Assembly: GCF_000585415.1 (NCBI RefSeq) | Contig: NZ_KK073876.1 | Span: 1,857,810 to 1,921,809, forward strand | Source: Sphingomonas jaspsi DSM 18422 | GTDB taxonomy: Bacteria; Pseudomonadota; Alphaproteobacteria; Sphingomonadales; Sphingomonadaceae | Direction: 5' to 3' | Length of the DNA: 64,000 nucleotides | Shown here: positions 45,886 through 53,293 of the stretch, piece after piece | Layout: each line of letters begins with the position of its first letter | Numbering within the stretch: position 1 is the first letter of the stretch | Notes under the pieces: generated by a model | What the model saw: only the letters and a program-made list of their open reading frames with translations | Databases searched by the model: none | Told to the model about the DNA's origin: nothing | Translations under genes and position numbers: made by a program

Positions 45886-46503
45886 TTAACCATCGATCAT
45901 CCCGGCGTCGATCAGCGCCCGCCTGACCGTCGGCAGGGTAAGCCGCGCCCGTTCCGCGATGGCGAAACGGTCGATCCCCTCCACCACGCGCTCGGCCGCC
46001 CAGTAGCTACGTTCGATTCGTGACGAAATGAATTTGAGTGCCTCGTCGGGGATATGGAGCCCGCGATCGGCGAACAGCAGCGTGATGATGGCGCGGAACA
46101 ATTCGTCATCGGGTTGGGCGATGCGCGCGATCGGGGTCACCGCCAAGCGGGTGCGAAGGTCGGGCAATGCGATGTCCCAGGCCGGGGGCACTTCGTCGAC
46201 GATCATGACGAGCGGCTTGCCACTGTCCTGCGCCGCGTTCCAGGCGTGGAACAGCATCTCCTCGTCCTGCGTGTCGGCACGGTCGATAATTCGTCCCTCG
46301 GTGCGGTGCGCAAAGGATCGGGCGAGCAGCGATCGGCCCGAACGCGGCGGACCGGTCAGCAGTGTCGCCTTGACCGGCCACAGGCTGAGCTTCTGGAAAT
46401 GGTCGAACGCCTCGCGGTTGGCGTTACCGACGATGAATCGGCTGTCGTCCTCCACTTGCGGCCAGTCGAGCGGAAGCGCGATCTGGTCCGCGTGGCGGCT
46501 CAT
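45886..46503 (-). CDS. hdaA: HdaA, DnaA-related regulatory AAA+ protein
   Basis: Promotes ATP hydrolysis by DnaA and so limits re-initiation, together with the sliding clamp; 205 residues. The N-terminus QIALPLDWP contains a clamp-binding-like QxxLPL motif. Walker A reads GPPRSGRS with R for K, which is also the case in E. coli Hda. VMIVDEVPP is Walker B, and a short C-terminal helical part follows. Start overlaps the upstream gene's stop by 4 bases (ATGA). Order purM-DUF2066-like-hda is also seen in other proteobacteria. Confidence 0.9.
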   Translation of the reverse strand: MSRHADQIALPLDWPQVEDDSRFIVGNANREAFDHFQKLSLWPVKATLLTGPPRSGRSLLARSFAHRTEGRIIDRADTQDEEMLFHAWNAAQDSGKPLVMIVDEVPPAWDIALPDLRTRLAVTPIARIAQPDDELFRAIITLLFADRGLHIPDEALKFISSRIERSYWAAERVVEGIDRFAIAERARLTLPTVRRALIDAGMIDG

Positions 46504-47702
46504 GGGGTGGCCGCCGCGCCGCCGCGCGAGATGCGCATCAATCCGCCCTCATAATCGACGCTCCACCCCGCCGCCGAAAGCGCCGAGCGCAACGTAGCGG
46601 CATCGCCGCGATAGCTGACGACGAGGCGGCTGGTACCGCCGAGCGCAAGGCTGGCTTCGGTAACGCCTTCGACGCCCGGGAGCGAACGCAACGACGACGA
46701 CGCGGCGTTGAGGGTCGCTGCATCGGGTGAGGCCACCAGCAGCTGGACCTGGGTCACCGCCAATTCGGTCGTCGGTTTTTCTTCCTCTTCCTCCTTCACC
46801 GGGACCGGCGGCAGGATGATGAGCGACGAATCGCCGCGAACAATGCCCGCATCGAATGCCTGCGCGAAGAGTTGGTCCATCTGCCGGACGCCTTCGGCCA
46901 TCATTCGCGGCAGGTCGGCGCTGTCCTTGGCCGTAAGGTCGAAACTTCCCAGCATCTGGCCGTCAGGACCGAAGCGACCGGTGAAGTGGGCCTTGGCAGG
47001 CCCGCCCGGATAGAGGCGGTCGACCTTCACCTCGGCGATAAGCACGTTTGCGGCGCCGTAAAGGTCGAGCAGGTTACGCCAGCTGCTGCGGCTGGGCCGG
47101 CGCGCCTGCGCGGCGTTGACCAGCAGCGGATCGACACCAAGCCCGCTGACGCGAACATAATTGATTGGGCTTTGGGACGTGCGGAACTGCGCCCATGCGC
47201 GCTGCCAACCATTTTTCAATTCGACGCCGGTTGCCGCCCCGCCGCTGAAGGTGACCGGGATCACCAGCATCGGCGCAGAGCGGCGCACGTCGCCCGACAC
47301 GCCGAGCAACTGACCCGCTAGGCTGCGGTCGAACAGCACGCCCAAGGTCGCGATATAGCGGTTGGGTCCGATCTGTTCCTTTTCGACCACGATCGAGCTG
47401 ACGAGGCCATCAAGCGTCGAATCGCTGAGCGAGGGCGCCTGGCTGACCGGGCGCTTGTTCACCTGCGCCCAAAGTTTTTTGAACCCTTCGCGCTGCGCGA
47501 TGCGCCAGCCGGCATAGCGCGCACTGTCGGCGTCGGCGCCGCCGACATCCACTTCGATTCCCGACACTTCCAGCGTTCCGCTGCTGTCGATCGGAAGGAT
47601 CCCACGGTCCCCCGATTCCATCTGCGCAACGACCACCCCGCCCATGGCGGCGAGGGCAAGCAAGGCGGCGGCGACGGCGATCCTGGAACGGGAAAACTGC
47701 AT
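46500..47702 (-). CDS. DUF2066-like exported protein
   Basis: A 400-residue protein of unknown function with a signal peptide (about residues 1-27, ending near VVAQ). The middle part ([22 protein letters not shown], later [16 protein letters not shown]) matches the general DUF2066 layout from memory. The neighbourhood between purM and hda supports the link. The C-terminal 100 residues contain an acidic run (EEEEEK) and a small repeat-like domain. The ATG at 47702 is chosen over a TTG seven codons earlier. It overlaps hdaA and is divergent from purM, 63 bases apart. Confidence 0.78.
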   Translation of the reverse strand: MQFSRSRIAVAAALLALAAMGGVVVAQMESGDRGILPIDSSGTLEVSGIEVDVGGADADSARYAGWRIAQREGFKKLWAQVNKRPVSQAPSLSDSTLDGLVSSIVVEKEQIGPNRYIATLGVLFDRSLAGQLLGVSGDVRRSAPMLVIPVTFSGGAATGVELKNGWQRAWAQFRTSQSPINYVRVSGLGVDPLLVNAAQARRPSRSSWRNLLDLYGAANVLIAEVKVDRLYPGGPAKAHFTGRFGPDGQMLGSFDLTAKDSADLPRMMAEGVRQMDQLFAQAFDAGIVRGDSSLIILPPVPVKEEEEEKPTTELAVTQVQLLVASPDAATLNAASSSLRSLPGVEGVTEASLALGGTSRLVVSYRGDAATLRSALSAAGWSVDYEGGLMRISRGGAAATP

Positions 47703-47765
47703 TGCCTGCGCTTTTGGCGACAATGGCGTGGAATTCCAAGCGCGATATGGCTAGGCGGTGCGCCT

Positions 47766-48869
47766 ATGACCGACGAGCCGAACAACAAGCCGCTCACCTA
47801 CGCCGATGCCGGCGTCGATATCGCTGCCGGAAATGCACTGGTGAAGGCGATCGGCCCGCTCGCCAAATCGACCGCCCGACCCGGCGCCAACGCCGAACTC
47901 GGCGGGTTCGGCGGGTTCTTCGACCTGAAGGCCGCGGGCTATGACGACCCGCTTTTGGTCGCGGCCAACGACGGGGTCGGAACCAAGCTGAAGCTGGCCA
48001 TCGACACCGGACGTCATGACGGCGTCGGCATCGATCTTGTCGCCATGTGCGTCAACGACCTTGTCGTCCAAGGTGCCGAACCTTTGTTCTTCCTCGACTA
48101 TTACGCCACCGCGAAGCTCGACAACGACGTCGCGACCCGCGTCGTCGCCAGCATCGCGCACGGGTGCCGAATCGCCGGCTGCGCGCTGATTGGCGGCGAG
48201 ACGGCGGAAATGCCCGGCATGTACGAGGCCGGCGACTATGACCTTGCCGGCTTCTGCGTCGGGGCAGTCGACCGGGCCAAGGTGCTGACGGGTTCGAAGG
48301 TGCAAGTCGGCGACGTGCTGCTCGGCCTCGCCAGCTCGGGTGTGCATAGCAACGGCTTCAGCCTCGTTCGCAAGCTGATCGAGCGCAACGGCTGGAAGCT
48401 GGACCGGCCCGCCCTGTTCGACCAGGATCATCTGCTCGGCGACCTGCTGCTCGAGCCGACCCGCATTTATGTGAAAAGCCTGCTGCCGCTGGTTCGCGAC
48501 GGATCGATTGCGGCGCTGGCGCATATCACCGGCGGCGGCCTGCTCGAAAACATCCCGCGCGTGCTGCCCGACGGTTGTCATGCGCTGGTCGACGCCGACG
48601 CATGGCCCCTGCCCCGCCTGTTCGCCTTCCTGCAGGCGGGCGGGGCGATTGAACCGGGCGAGTTGGCGCGCACCTTCAACTGCGGCATCGGGATGGTCGC
48701 CGTCGTCCGCGCCGACGATGCCGACCGCGTCGCTGCGGCGCTCGAAGCGGCTGGCGAAACAGTCCGTCGCATCGGCACGATCGAGGCGGGCGAGAAGGGC
48801 TGCACCGTCAAGGGTAGCGCGGACAGCTGGAGCGCCCGCGACGACTGGTCCGCCACCCACCATGGATAA
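47766..48869 (+). CDS. purM: Phosphoribosylformylglycinamidine cyclo-ligase PurM
   Basis: Forms AIR in purine synthesis; 367 residues of the ATP-grasp-independent PurM/SelD fold. Signatures are [53 protein letters not shown] and [13 protein letters not shown]. Its stop overlaps the purN start by 8 bases, so the two consecutive pathway enzymes are coupled. It is divergent from the DUF2066-like gene. Confidence 0.97.
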   Translation: MTDEPNNKPLTYADAGVDIAAGNALVKAIGPLAKSTARPGANAELGGFGGFFDLKAAGYDDPLLVAANDGVGTKLKLAIDTGRHDGVGIDLVAMCVNDLVVQGAEPLFFLDYYATAKLDNDVATRVVASIAHGCRIAGCALIGGETAEMPGMYEAGDYDLAGFCVGAVDRAKVLTGSKVQVGDVLLGLASSGVHSNGFSLVRKLIERNGWKLDRPALFDQDHLLGDLLLEPTRIYVKSLLPLVRDGSIAALAHITGGGLLENIPRVLPDGCHALVDADAWPLPRLFAFLQAGGAIEPGELARTFNCGIGMVAVVRADDADRVAAALEAAGETVRRIGTIEAGEKGCTVKGSADSWSARDDWSATHHG

Positions 48870-49821
48870 GGCGCGCGTCGCGGTCCTGATTTCGGGCCGC
48901 GGCTCGAACATGGCGGCGCTGATCTACGCCGGCCGCGCCGACGATTGCCCGTATGAAGTCGTACTAGTTAGCGGCGACAAGCCCGATGCGCTCGGCCTTT
49001 CGCTCGCCGCTGCCGAAGGGGTGAGGGTCGCGCGACTGGACGCCCGCGCGCTCGGCGCCGACTACTGGGAAAAACTGAACCGACAGCTTGCGCAGGCGAA
49101 GGTCGACCTGATCGCGCTCGCCGGCTTCATGAAGATCATCCCCGTCTCCTTCGTCGACAAATGGGCCGGCAGGATCGTCAACATCCATCCGTCGCTGCTG
49201 CCCAAGTACAAGGGTCTGCACACGCAGATGAAGGCCCTCGACAATGGCGACAGGGTCAGCGGCGCGACCGTCCACCTCGTGACCTCCGAACTCGACAGCG
49301 GCGAGATCCTCGGTCAGGTTGAGGTGGCGATCCTGCCGAGCGACACCGCGGAAAGCCTTGAAGACCGCGTCCTCATCGCCGAGCACCAGCTCTATCCGCG
49401 GATTCTCGCGCGCTACGCTTCCCGTCCGTACGACGCGGCATGGATCGAGCAACAGGTCGACGCCCTCGCCGCGCGCCTTCCCGAAGTGATCCGCAAGTCC
49501 AACCATGGTGCCCCGGGATGGGGCGTGGGAAATGAAAAAGCGGCCAAGAATTTTGCGATCATGGCCGATCATTTCCATGGTGAAGAATCGGTCGGCCTGC
49601 TGGTGCGTGCGAGTGGGCCGGATGAGATGAACGGCCTGATCGAAGCCCAGCCTGAGATCTATTTCTGGCCCAAATATTATGGCGCGAGCGGCTGGTTGGG
49701 CATCCGTCTAAGCCGCCGCGACGTGGACTGGGATCAGGTCGCCGACTGGCTGGAGCGCAGCTGGCGCAGCAGTGCTCCGCCTCGGTTGACCAAGCTGATG
49801 CGGATCGCCGATCAATTTTGA
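48862..49821 (+). CDS. purN: Phosphoribosylglycinamide formyltransferase PurN fused to a MmcQ/YjbR-like domain
   Basis: PurN transfers a formyl group to GAR in purine synthesis. The first 200 of 319 residues are a normal PurN domain: [13 protein letters not shown] near the N-terminus, [12 protein letters not shown] with catalytic N and H, and [13 protein letters not shown] with the aspartate. From about residue 205 ([19 protein letters not shown]) to the end the sequence matches the MmcQ/YjbR fold, including [15 protein letters not shown] and a final [11 protein letters not shown]. That domain is usually a separate small protein, so this is a fusion. The ATG at 48862 overlaps purM. A hairpin follows the stop. 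Confidence 0.93.
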   Translation: MDKARVAVLISGRGSNMAALIYAGRADDCPYEVVLVSGDKPDALGLSLAAAEGVRVARLDARALGADYWEKLNRQLAQAKVDLIALAGFMKIIPVSFVDKWAGRIVNIHPSLLPKYKGLHTQMKALDNGDRVSGATVHLVTSELDSGEILGQVEVAILPSDTAESLEDRVLIAEHQLYPRILARYASRPYDAAWIEQQVDALAARLPEVIRKSNHGAPGWGVGNEKAAKNFAIMADHFHGEESVGLLVRASGPDEMNGLIEAQPEIYFWPKYYGASGWLGIRLSRRDVDWDQVADWLERSWRSSAPPRLTKLMRIADQF

Positions 49822-49830
49822 GCGAAACGA

Positions 49831-49860
49831 AGCCCCGCGCCATCTGGACGACGCGGGGCT
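49831..49860. terminator. Bidirectional stem-loop after purN and the repeat-rich gene
   Basis: AGCCCCGCG (49831-49839) pairs perfectly with CGCGGGGCT (49852-49860) around a 12-nt loop. It lies between purN (10 bases upstream) and the convergent secreted-protein gene (23 bases downstream). There is no long T-run. Confidence 0.65.
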
Positions 49861-49883
49861 CAATTGTCAGCAATTTCTACGAT

Positions 49884-50510
49884 TTAGTTGGCGCGGGCCG
49901 AACTGCTGGCGTCAGCCGAGCCGCTGGCGCTCACCGAACCGGTGACGTTGCCGGCGAGGCCCGACGCCGTGTCGCGGGCCGCACCGACGGTCGAGGCGGC
50001 GCGGTCGCGAACGTTGGTGACCGCCCCCGCTGCCCGATCACGCGCGGCGCCGACCGCGGTCGTTGCACGGTCGCGAACATTGCCGACAGCCTGCGTCGCG
50101 CGGTCGCGCACGCCGCTTACCGTGCCGGCGATCTGGTCGGTGCCGATCAACTGCGCGCTGGCCGACCCGTTGCCGCTGGCCGAGCCGTCGACCGACGAGC
50201 TGCCCGCTAGGCCGACCGCCTGACCGAGGCCCGACGCGCTGGCCGCGCCGTTGGCGATGCTGCTGACCGACCCGGCAAGGCCGGCATTGGCGCTGGCGCT
50301 GCCGCTGCGCGTGTCGATCGACCGGTCGACCGACAAGGTGCCTCCGAGCGTGTTGCCAAGGCTGCCGGTGGCGCTGCCGAGGGTCGAATTCACCGCGCCG
50401 CCGAGCGTACCGCCGAGGCCGCCGCTGCCGCCCAGAAGCTGTGCCTGGGCGGGAGCGGCGGTGAGGGCCGAACCGGCGATCGCAAGCGCGAGAATGTTGG
50501 TCTTGAACAT
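49884..50510 (-). CDS. Secreted Ala/Ser/Gly-rich protein with five 11-residue repeats
   Basis: A 208-residue exported protein of unknown function. A signal peptide ends in APAQA (residue 24), and the predicted mature N-terminus is QLLGGSGGLGGTLGGAV. Residues 60-130 are Ser/Ala/Gly-rich. Residues 134-188 are five 11-residue units of the type VRDRATQAVGN, which would form an amphipathic helix. The mature N-terminus nearly matches that of the subtilase encoded upstream. A GGAG site lies 7 bases before the ATG at 50510, and a putative ECF-type promoter is at 50561-50587. No enzyme motif is seen. Confidence 0.8.
   Translation of the reverse strand: MFKTNILALAIAGSALTAAPAQAQLLGGSGGLGGTLGGAVNSTLGSATGSLGNTLGGTLSVDRSIDTRSGSASANAGLAGSVSSIANGAASASGLGQAVGLAGSSSVDGSASGNGSASAQLIGTDQIAGTVSGVRDRATQAVGNVRDRATTAVGAARDRAAGAVTNVRDRAASTVGAARDTASGLAGNVTGSVSASGSADASSSARAN
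49947..50111 (-). repeat. Five tandem 33-nt coding repeats
   Basis: Codons for five 11-residue units (V/A-R-D-R-A-x-x-A/T-V-G-x) lie in tandem inside the secreted-protein gene. The period of 33 nt is exact, while units differ in bases, which indicates selection on the peptide pattern rather than a recent DNA expansion. Confidence 0.85.
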
Positions 50511-50560
50511 GGTCAATCTCCTTTTCCGATGGGTCGATTTGCAACCCGTCTGATTAGGAG

Positions 50561-50587
50561 AACGGCACCGGACCGCCGCTTCATCCC
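50561..50587 (-). promoter_or_regulatory. Candidate ECF-type promoter for the secreted repeat protein
   Basis: On the minus strand GGGATGAA is followed, 15 nt after GATGAA, by CGTT. The two elements and the 15-nt spacing are identical to the motif upstream of the ECF sigma and subtilase genes. The -10-like CGTT is about 50 bases before the ATG. Recognition by the neighbouring sigma factor is inferred. Confidence 0.6.
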
Positions 50588-50598
50588 GGCCCGGAAAA

Positions 50599-51939
50599 TT
50601 ATTTTATGCCGACCGACCTGGGCGCAATGCGGCACGACTTGCAGATGATGCCGTTGCCGACCTTACCTTTGCCCGGCACCGCTTCGCCCATCAGTGCGCC
50701 GACGTTGCCCACGGCCGCAAGGCGCGCCGCTACAAGCGGGGACGCGAAGCTGGTGCCGCGTACGACGGTGTAGCCCTTGCCAGGCAAAGCGGCGGCGAGA
50801 TCGGCGCCCGGCGCGGCAAAGTCGAGATGGGCGGCGCGCCCCGCTTCGCGCAACGCCCGGTCGCCGCCATCGACCGCCGTGACGGCGATGACCCCGGGGT
50901 AGGCCGCCGGATACTGCGGCGGAGCGGCGGGACCATCGTTACCGACCGCCGCGACCACCGCGATCCCCCGTGCCCTGACGGCGTCGATCGCGCGTTTCAG
51001 CACGGCATTTGCTGGTCCTACCAGGCTGATGTTAATGACCGAGGGCCGCTTCGACACGGCCCAGGCGAGCGCGCGGACGATAACGGTCGCCGAACCCGCC
51101 GCCGCATTGCCGCCATAGACGTCGCCGACGAACAGATTGGCGCCCTGCGCGGCGCCGCGAAACACCCCGTCGCTGCCGACCAGCAACGAGCCCACCGCCG
51201 TTCCGTGACCGGTCGGTTGGGCCGGACCTGCAAAGCCGCGCTGTTCGATCGAAGCGCGCGACAGGCTGGGATGACTGGCCATTCCGCCATCGATCATCGC
51301 GATCCGCGTCCCGGGCCGGAACGGTACCGCCGCCGCCAGCTTCCCGGCTACCGGGTCGAGCGCACCGCCGGCTGGCTCGTAGATATGGTCGAAATCGAAC
51401 TGCACGCCCGGCGCAATCTTTGCCACGCGCTTCGCCGCGTCGCGCACATTCATGCCCTTGGGCGGCGTCATCGTGACCATGTGAATGCCAAGTCCGTCGG
51501 CCTGCTCGTCGCGCACGGTACGGAAACCGGCAGAAGCGAGCTGGTCGAGGTCAGCAGCCTGGGGATCGATCAGAACCAGCGCAGACCGCCGCACCGGTGC
51601 GCCGTCGGGGTCGCGGTCGAGCGTATCCCTGTTAGACCGAATGAAGCTGTCGATGCGCAGGCGGCGCAATTCCAGCAGGCTGGACGCGCTTGATACGGCG
51701 GTGCCCAAACTTGGTGCGACATGGTCGAGCGATACGACCGGCGCATCCGCGCCCGATGCCGACGGCGATCCCGTAATCGGTCCGGTGACCGGGCCGGTCA
51801 CTGCACCCAGCGTGCGGTCGACGGCCCCGCCGACCGGCCCCAGCAGCCCGCCGGTGCCACCGATCAACTGCGCCGACAAGGGGGCCGCCGCCGCCAGCAA
51901 CATCGCGCCCAACCCATATTTTCCAATCTTTGACATCAT
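50599..51939 (-). CDS. Secreted S8 subtilisin-like serine protease
   Basis: A 446-residue exported protease. The signal peptide ends near LSA (residue 23), and the mature start QLIGGTGGLLGPVGGAV is almost the same as that of the neighbouring repeat protein. Residues 60-200 look like a propeptide. The catalytic triad is D217 (IAMIDGG), H245 (PTGHGTAVGS) and S397 (RGTSFASPLVAA), with oxyanion N334 (AVGNDGP). Two ATGs start the frame; 51939 is used. It is divergent from the ECF sigma gene and shares a palindromic promoter region with it. Confidence 0.9.
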   Translation of the reverse strand: MMSKIGKYGLGAMLLAAAAPLSAQLIGGTGGLLGPVGGAVDRTLGAVTGPVTGPITGSPSASGADAPVVSLDHVAPSLGTAVSSASSLLELRRLRIDSFIRSNRDTLDRDPDGAPVRRSALVLIDPQAADLDQLASAGFRTVRDEQADGLGIHMVTMTPPKGMNVRDAAKRVAKIAPGVQFDFDHIYEPAGGALDPVAGKLAAAVPFRPGTRIAMIDGGMASHPSLSRASIEQRGFAGPAQPTGHGTAVGSLLVGSDGVFRGAAQGANLFVGDVYGGNAAAGSATVIVRALAWAVSKRPSVINISLVGPANAVLKRAIDAVRARGIAVVAAVGNDGPAAPPQYPAAYPGVIAVTAVDGGDRALREAGRAAHLDFAAPGADLAAALPGKGYTVVRGTSFASPLVAARLAAVGNVGALMGEAVPGKGKVGNGIICKSCRIAPRSVGIK

Positions 51940-51960
51940 CGAACCTTTTTCTATGCGTTT

Positions 51961-51996
51961 GGGGATGAAACGTCGAACCCGCGCCGTTTCATCCCC
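51961..51996. promoter_or_regulatory. Perfect 12-bp inverted repeat forming a symmetric bidirectional ECF-type promoter
   Basis: GGGGATGAAACG (51961-51972) and CGTTTCATCCCC (51985-51996) form a perfect dyad with a 12-nt spacer. Read on either strand it gives GATGAA, 15 nt, CGTT, a plausible -35/-10 pair for an ECF sigma factor. It lies between the divergent subtilase gene (start 51939) and sigma gene (start 52007). The -10-to-ATG distances are short for the sigma gene (about 19 bases), so its transcript would have a short leader. Confidence 0.6.
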
Positions 51997-52006
51997 ATGA
52001 GGAGCA

Positions 52007-52507
52007 ATGACCGTCCATTTTTCGTTCGATCGCGAGCTGGAAAAGGTGTGGCCGCGGCTGCGCCGCTTTGCGCATGCGCTAACTCGCGATCCGGCGGATG
52101 CCGACGACCTGTCGCAGGCTGCCGCGGAAAAGGCGTTCCGCTCGAGCTCTCAATTCCAGCCGGGCACGCGTTTCGACAGCTGGATTTTCCGGATTTGCCG
52201 GACGGTCTGGATCGACACGGCGCGCTCGCGCACTCGACGCAGCGAACACGAAGCGCCGCCCGAAGCTGGCGAGCTGATCGGTCACGATCCCCGGTCGGCG
52301 ACCGATGCGGCGATCGACCTGAAGACCGCGATGGCGGCGATGCAGCGCCTGCCCGACGAACAGCGCGAAGTGGTCGCGCTCATCCTGATCGAAGGTTTCG
52401 GGTACCGCGAAGCCGCGGAGATTCTCGATCAGCCAATCGGTACGGTTTCAAGCCGGCTCGTGCGGGGACGAAAAGCCCTGCTGAATCTTCTCGGCGAGGA
52501 TAATTGA
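52007..52507 (+). CDS. ECF-type RNA polymerase sigma factor
   Basis: A 166-residue sigma factor with only regions 2 and 4, as in ECF factors. Region 2 includes FAHALTRDPADADDLSQAAAEKAF and FDSWIFRICRTVWID (two blocks). Region 4 is a helix-turn-helix with LPDEQREVVALILIEGFGYREAAEIL (two blocks) and IGTVSSRLVRGR. It is followed 1 base later by the anti-sigma gene, a standard pair. A symmetric promoter-like dyad upstream suggests autoregulation. The ribosome site GAGGAG is close to the ATG. Confidence 0.92.
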   Translation: MTVHFSFDRELEKVWPRLRRFAHALTRDPADADDLSQAAAEKAFRSSSQFQPGTRFDSWIFRICRTVWIDTARSRTRRSEHEAPPEAGELIGHDPRSATDAAIDLKTAMAAMQRLPDEQREVVALILIEGFGYREAAEILDQPIGTVSSRLVRGRKALLNLLGEDN

Positions 52508-52508
52508 G

Positions 52509-53201
52509 ATGACTGAAGGAGAAGAATTCTTTGCCTGGCTCGACGGCGAGCTCGATGGCGAGGCGGCGGACCGTGTGGCAGCGCGCGTCGCCGGCAGTCC
52601 GGACCTGGCGAAGCGTGCCGAGCAGCATCGCGCGCTGACAGCAGGCCTTCGTGGTGCGTTCGCATCGGCGACGGCAGAAGCCTCCCCCCCGCCCCGCTTC
52701 GAGAGCGCCGATGTCATCGACTTCAGCCAGGCCAAAGGCAAAGCGGCGAAACACGCCTTTGGCGTTCCACAGTGGGCGGCCATTGCGGCGACGCTGGTGC
52801 TGGGTGTCGTCGGCGGGGCGATGGTGACCTCGCGAGACACGGGGCCGGTCGTCACCCGCGACGGTCAATTGTACGCGGCCGCCGCGCTGGACACCGCGCT
52901 CGACCGGCAGTTGGCGTCGACACAAGGCAGCGACGAAGCGATCCGCATCGGCCTGACCTTCAAGGACAAGTCGGGCGTGACCTGCCGCAGCTTTAGCGGT
53001 CAGGCTGGCGATGGTCTGGCTTGCCGCGAGGGTGGCGACTGGAAAGTCGAGGGACTATTCGCGCCGAAGCAGGCTGGCGGCGATTACCGGATGGCCGCGG
53101 GCGAAGATCCGCGCCTCGCCGCCCTGATCGACGACCGCATCGACGGCGAGCCACTGGACGCATCGTCCGAAGCGGAAGCCCGGCGGCGCGACTGGCGCTG
53201 A
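52509..53201 (+). CDS. Membrane-anchored anti-sigma factor
   Basis: A 230-residue protein that by position holds the preceding sigma factor inactive. The N-terminal cytoplasmic part (EEFFAWLDGELDGEAADRVAARV, shown as two blocks) has the fold of anti-sigma domains without a zinc-binding H-x3-C-x2-C motif. A single transmembrane helix spans about residues 87-106, followed by an extracytoplasmic domain of about 120 residues that may sense the signal. GAAGGAG precedes the ATG. Release might involve cleavage by an envelope protease, but no cleavage site can be read. Confidence 0.83.
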   Translation: MTEGEEFFAWLDGELDGEAADRVAARVAGSPDLAKRAEQHRALTAGLRGAFASATAEASPPPRFESADVIDFSQAKGKAAKHAFGVPQWAAIAATLVLGVVGGAMVTSRDTGPVVTRDGQLYAAAALDTALDRQLASTQGSDEAIRIGLTFKDKSGVTCRSFSGQAGDGLACREGGDWKVEGLFAPKQAGGDYRMAAGEDPRLAALIDDRIDGEPLDASSEAEARRRDWR

Positions 53202-53224
53202 AACCAAGCCCCACCGCCGTGCCG

Positions 53225-53273
53225 AGCAATTGCTTGGCAAAGCGTCCGAAATGCAGTTAACGTGACCGTTAAC
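53225..53273. promoter_or_regulatory. Two palindromes upstream of the TIR-TPR gene
   Basis: AGCAATTGCT (53225-53234) is a perfect palindrome. GTTAACG-TGAC-CGTTAAC (53256-53273) is a perfect 7-bp dyad 20 bases before the ATG. They fit operator sites for a separate regulator and differ from the GATGAA/CGTT motif. Function is inferred from position only. Confidence 0.4.
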
Positions 53274-53293
53274 AAGGCTGGGGGCGCCTTCGC

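Noticed and set aside
43188..45926. 912-codon plus-strand open frame, the longest in the window
   Set aside because: It is antisense to ppx and ppk1, both fully recognisable on the other strand.
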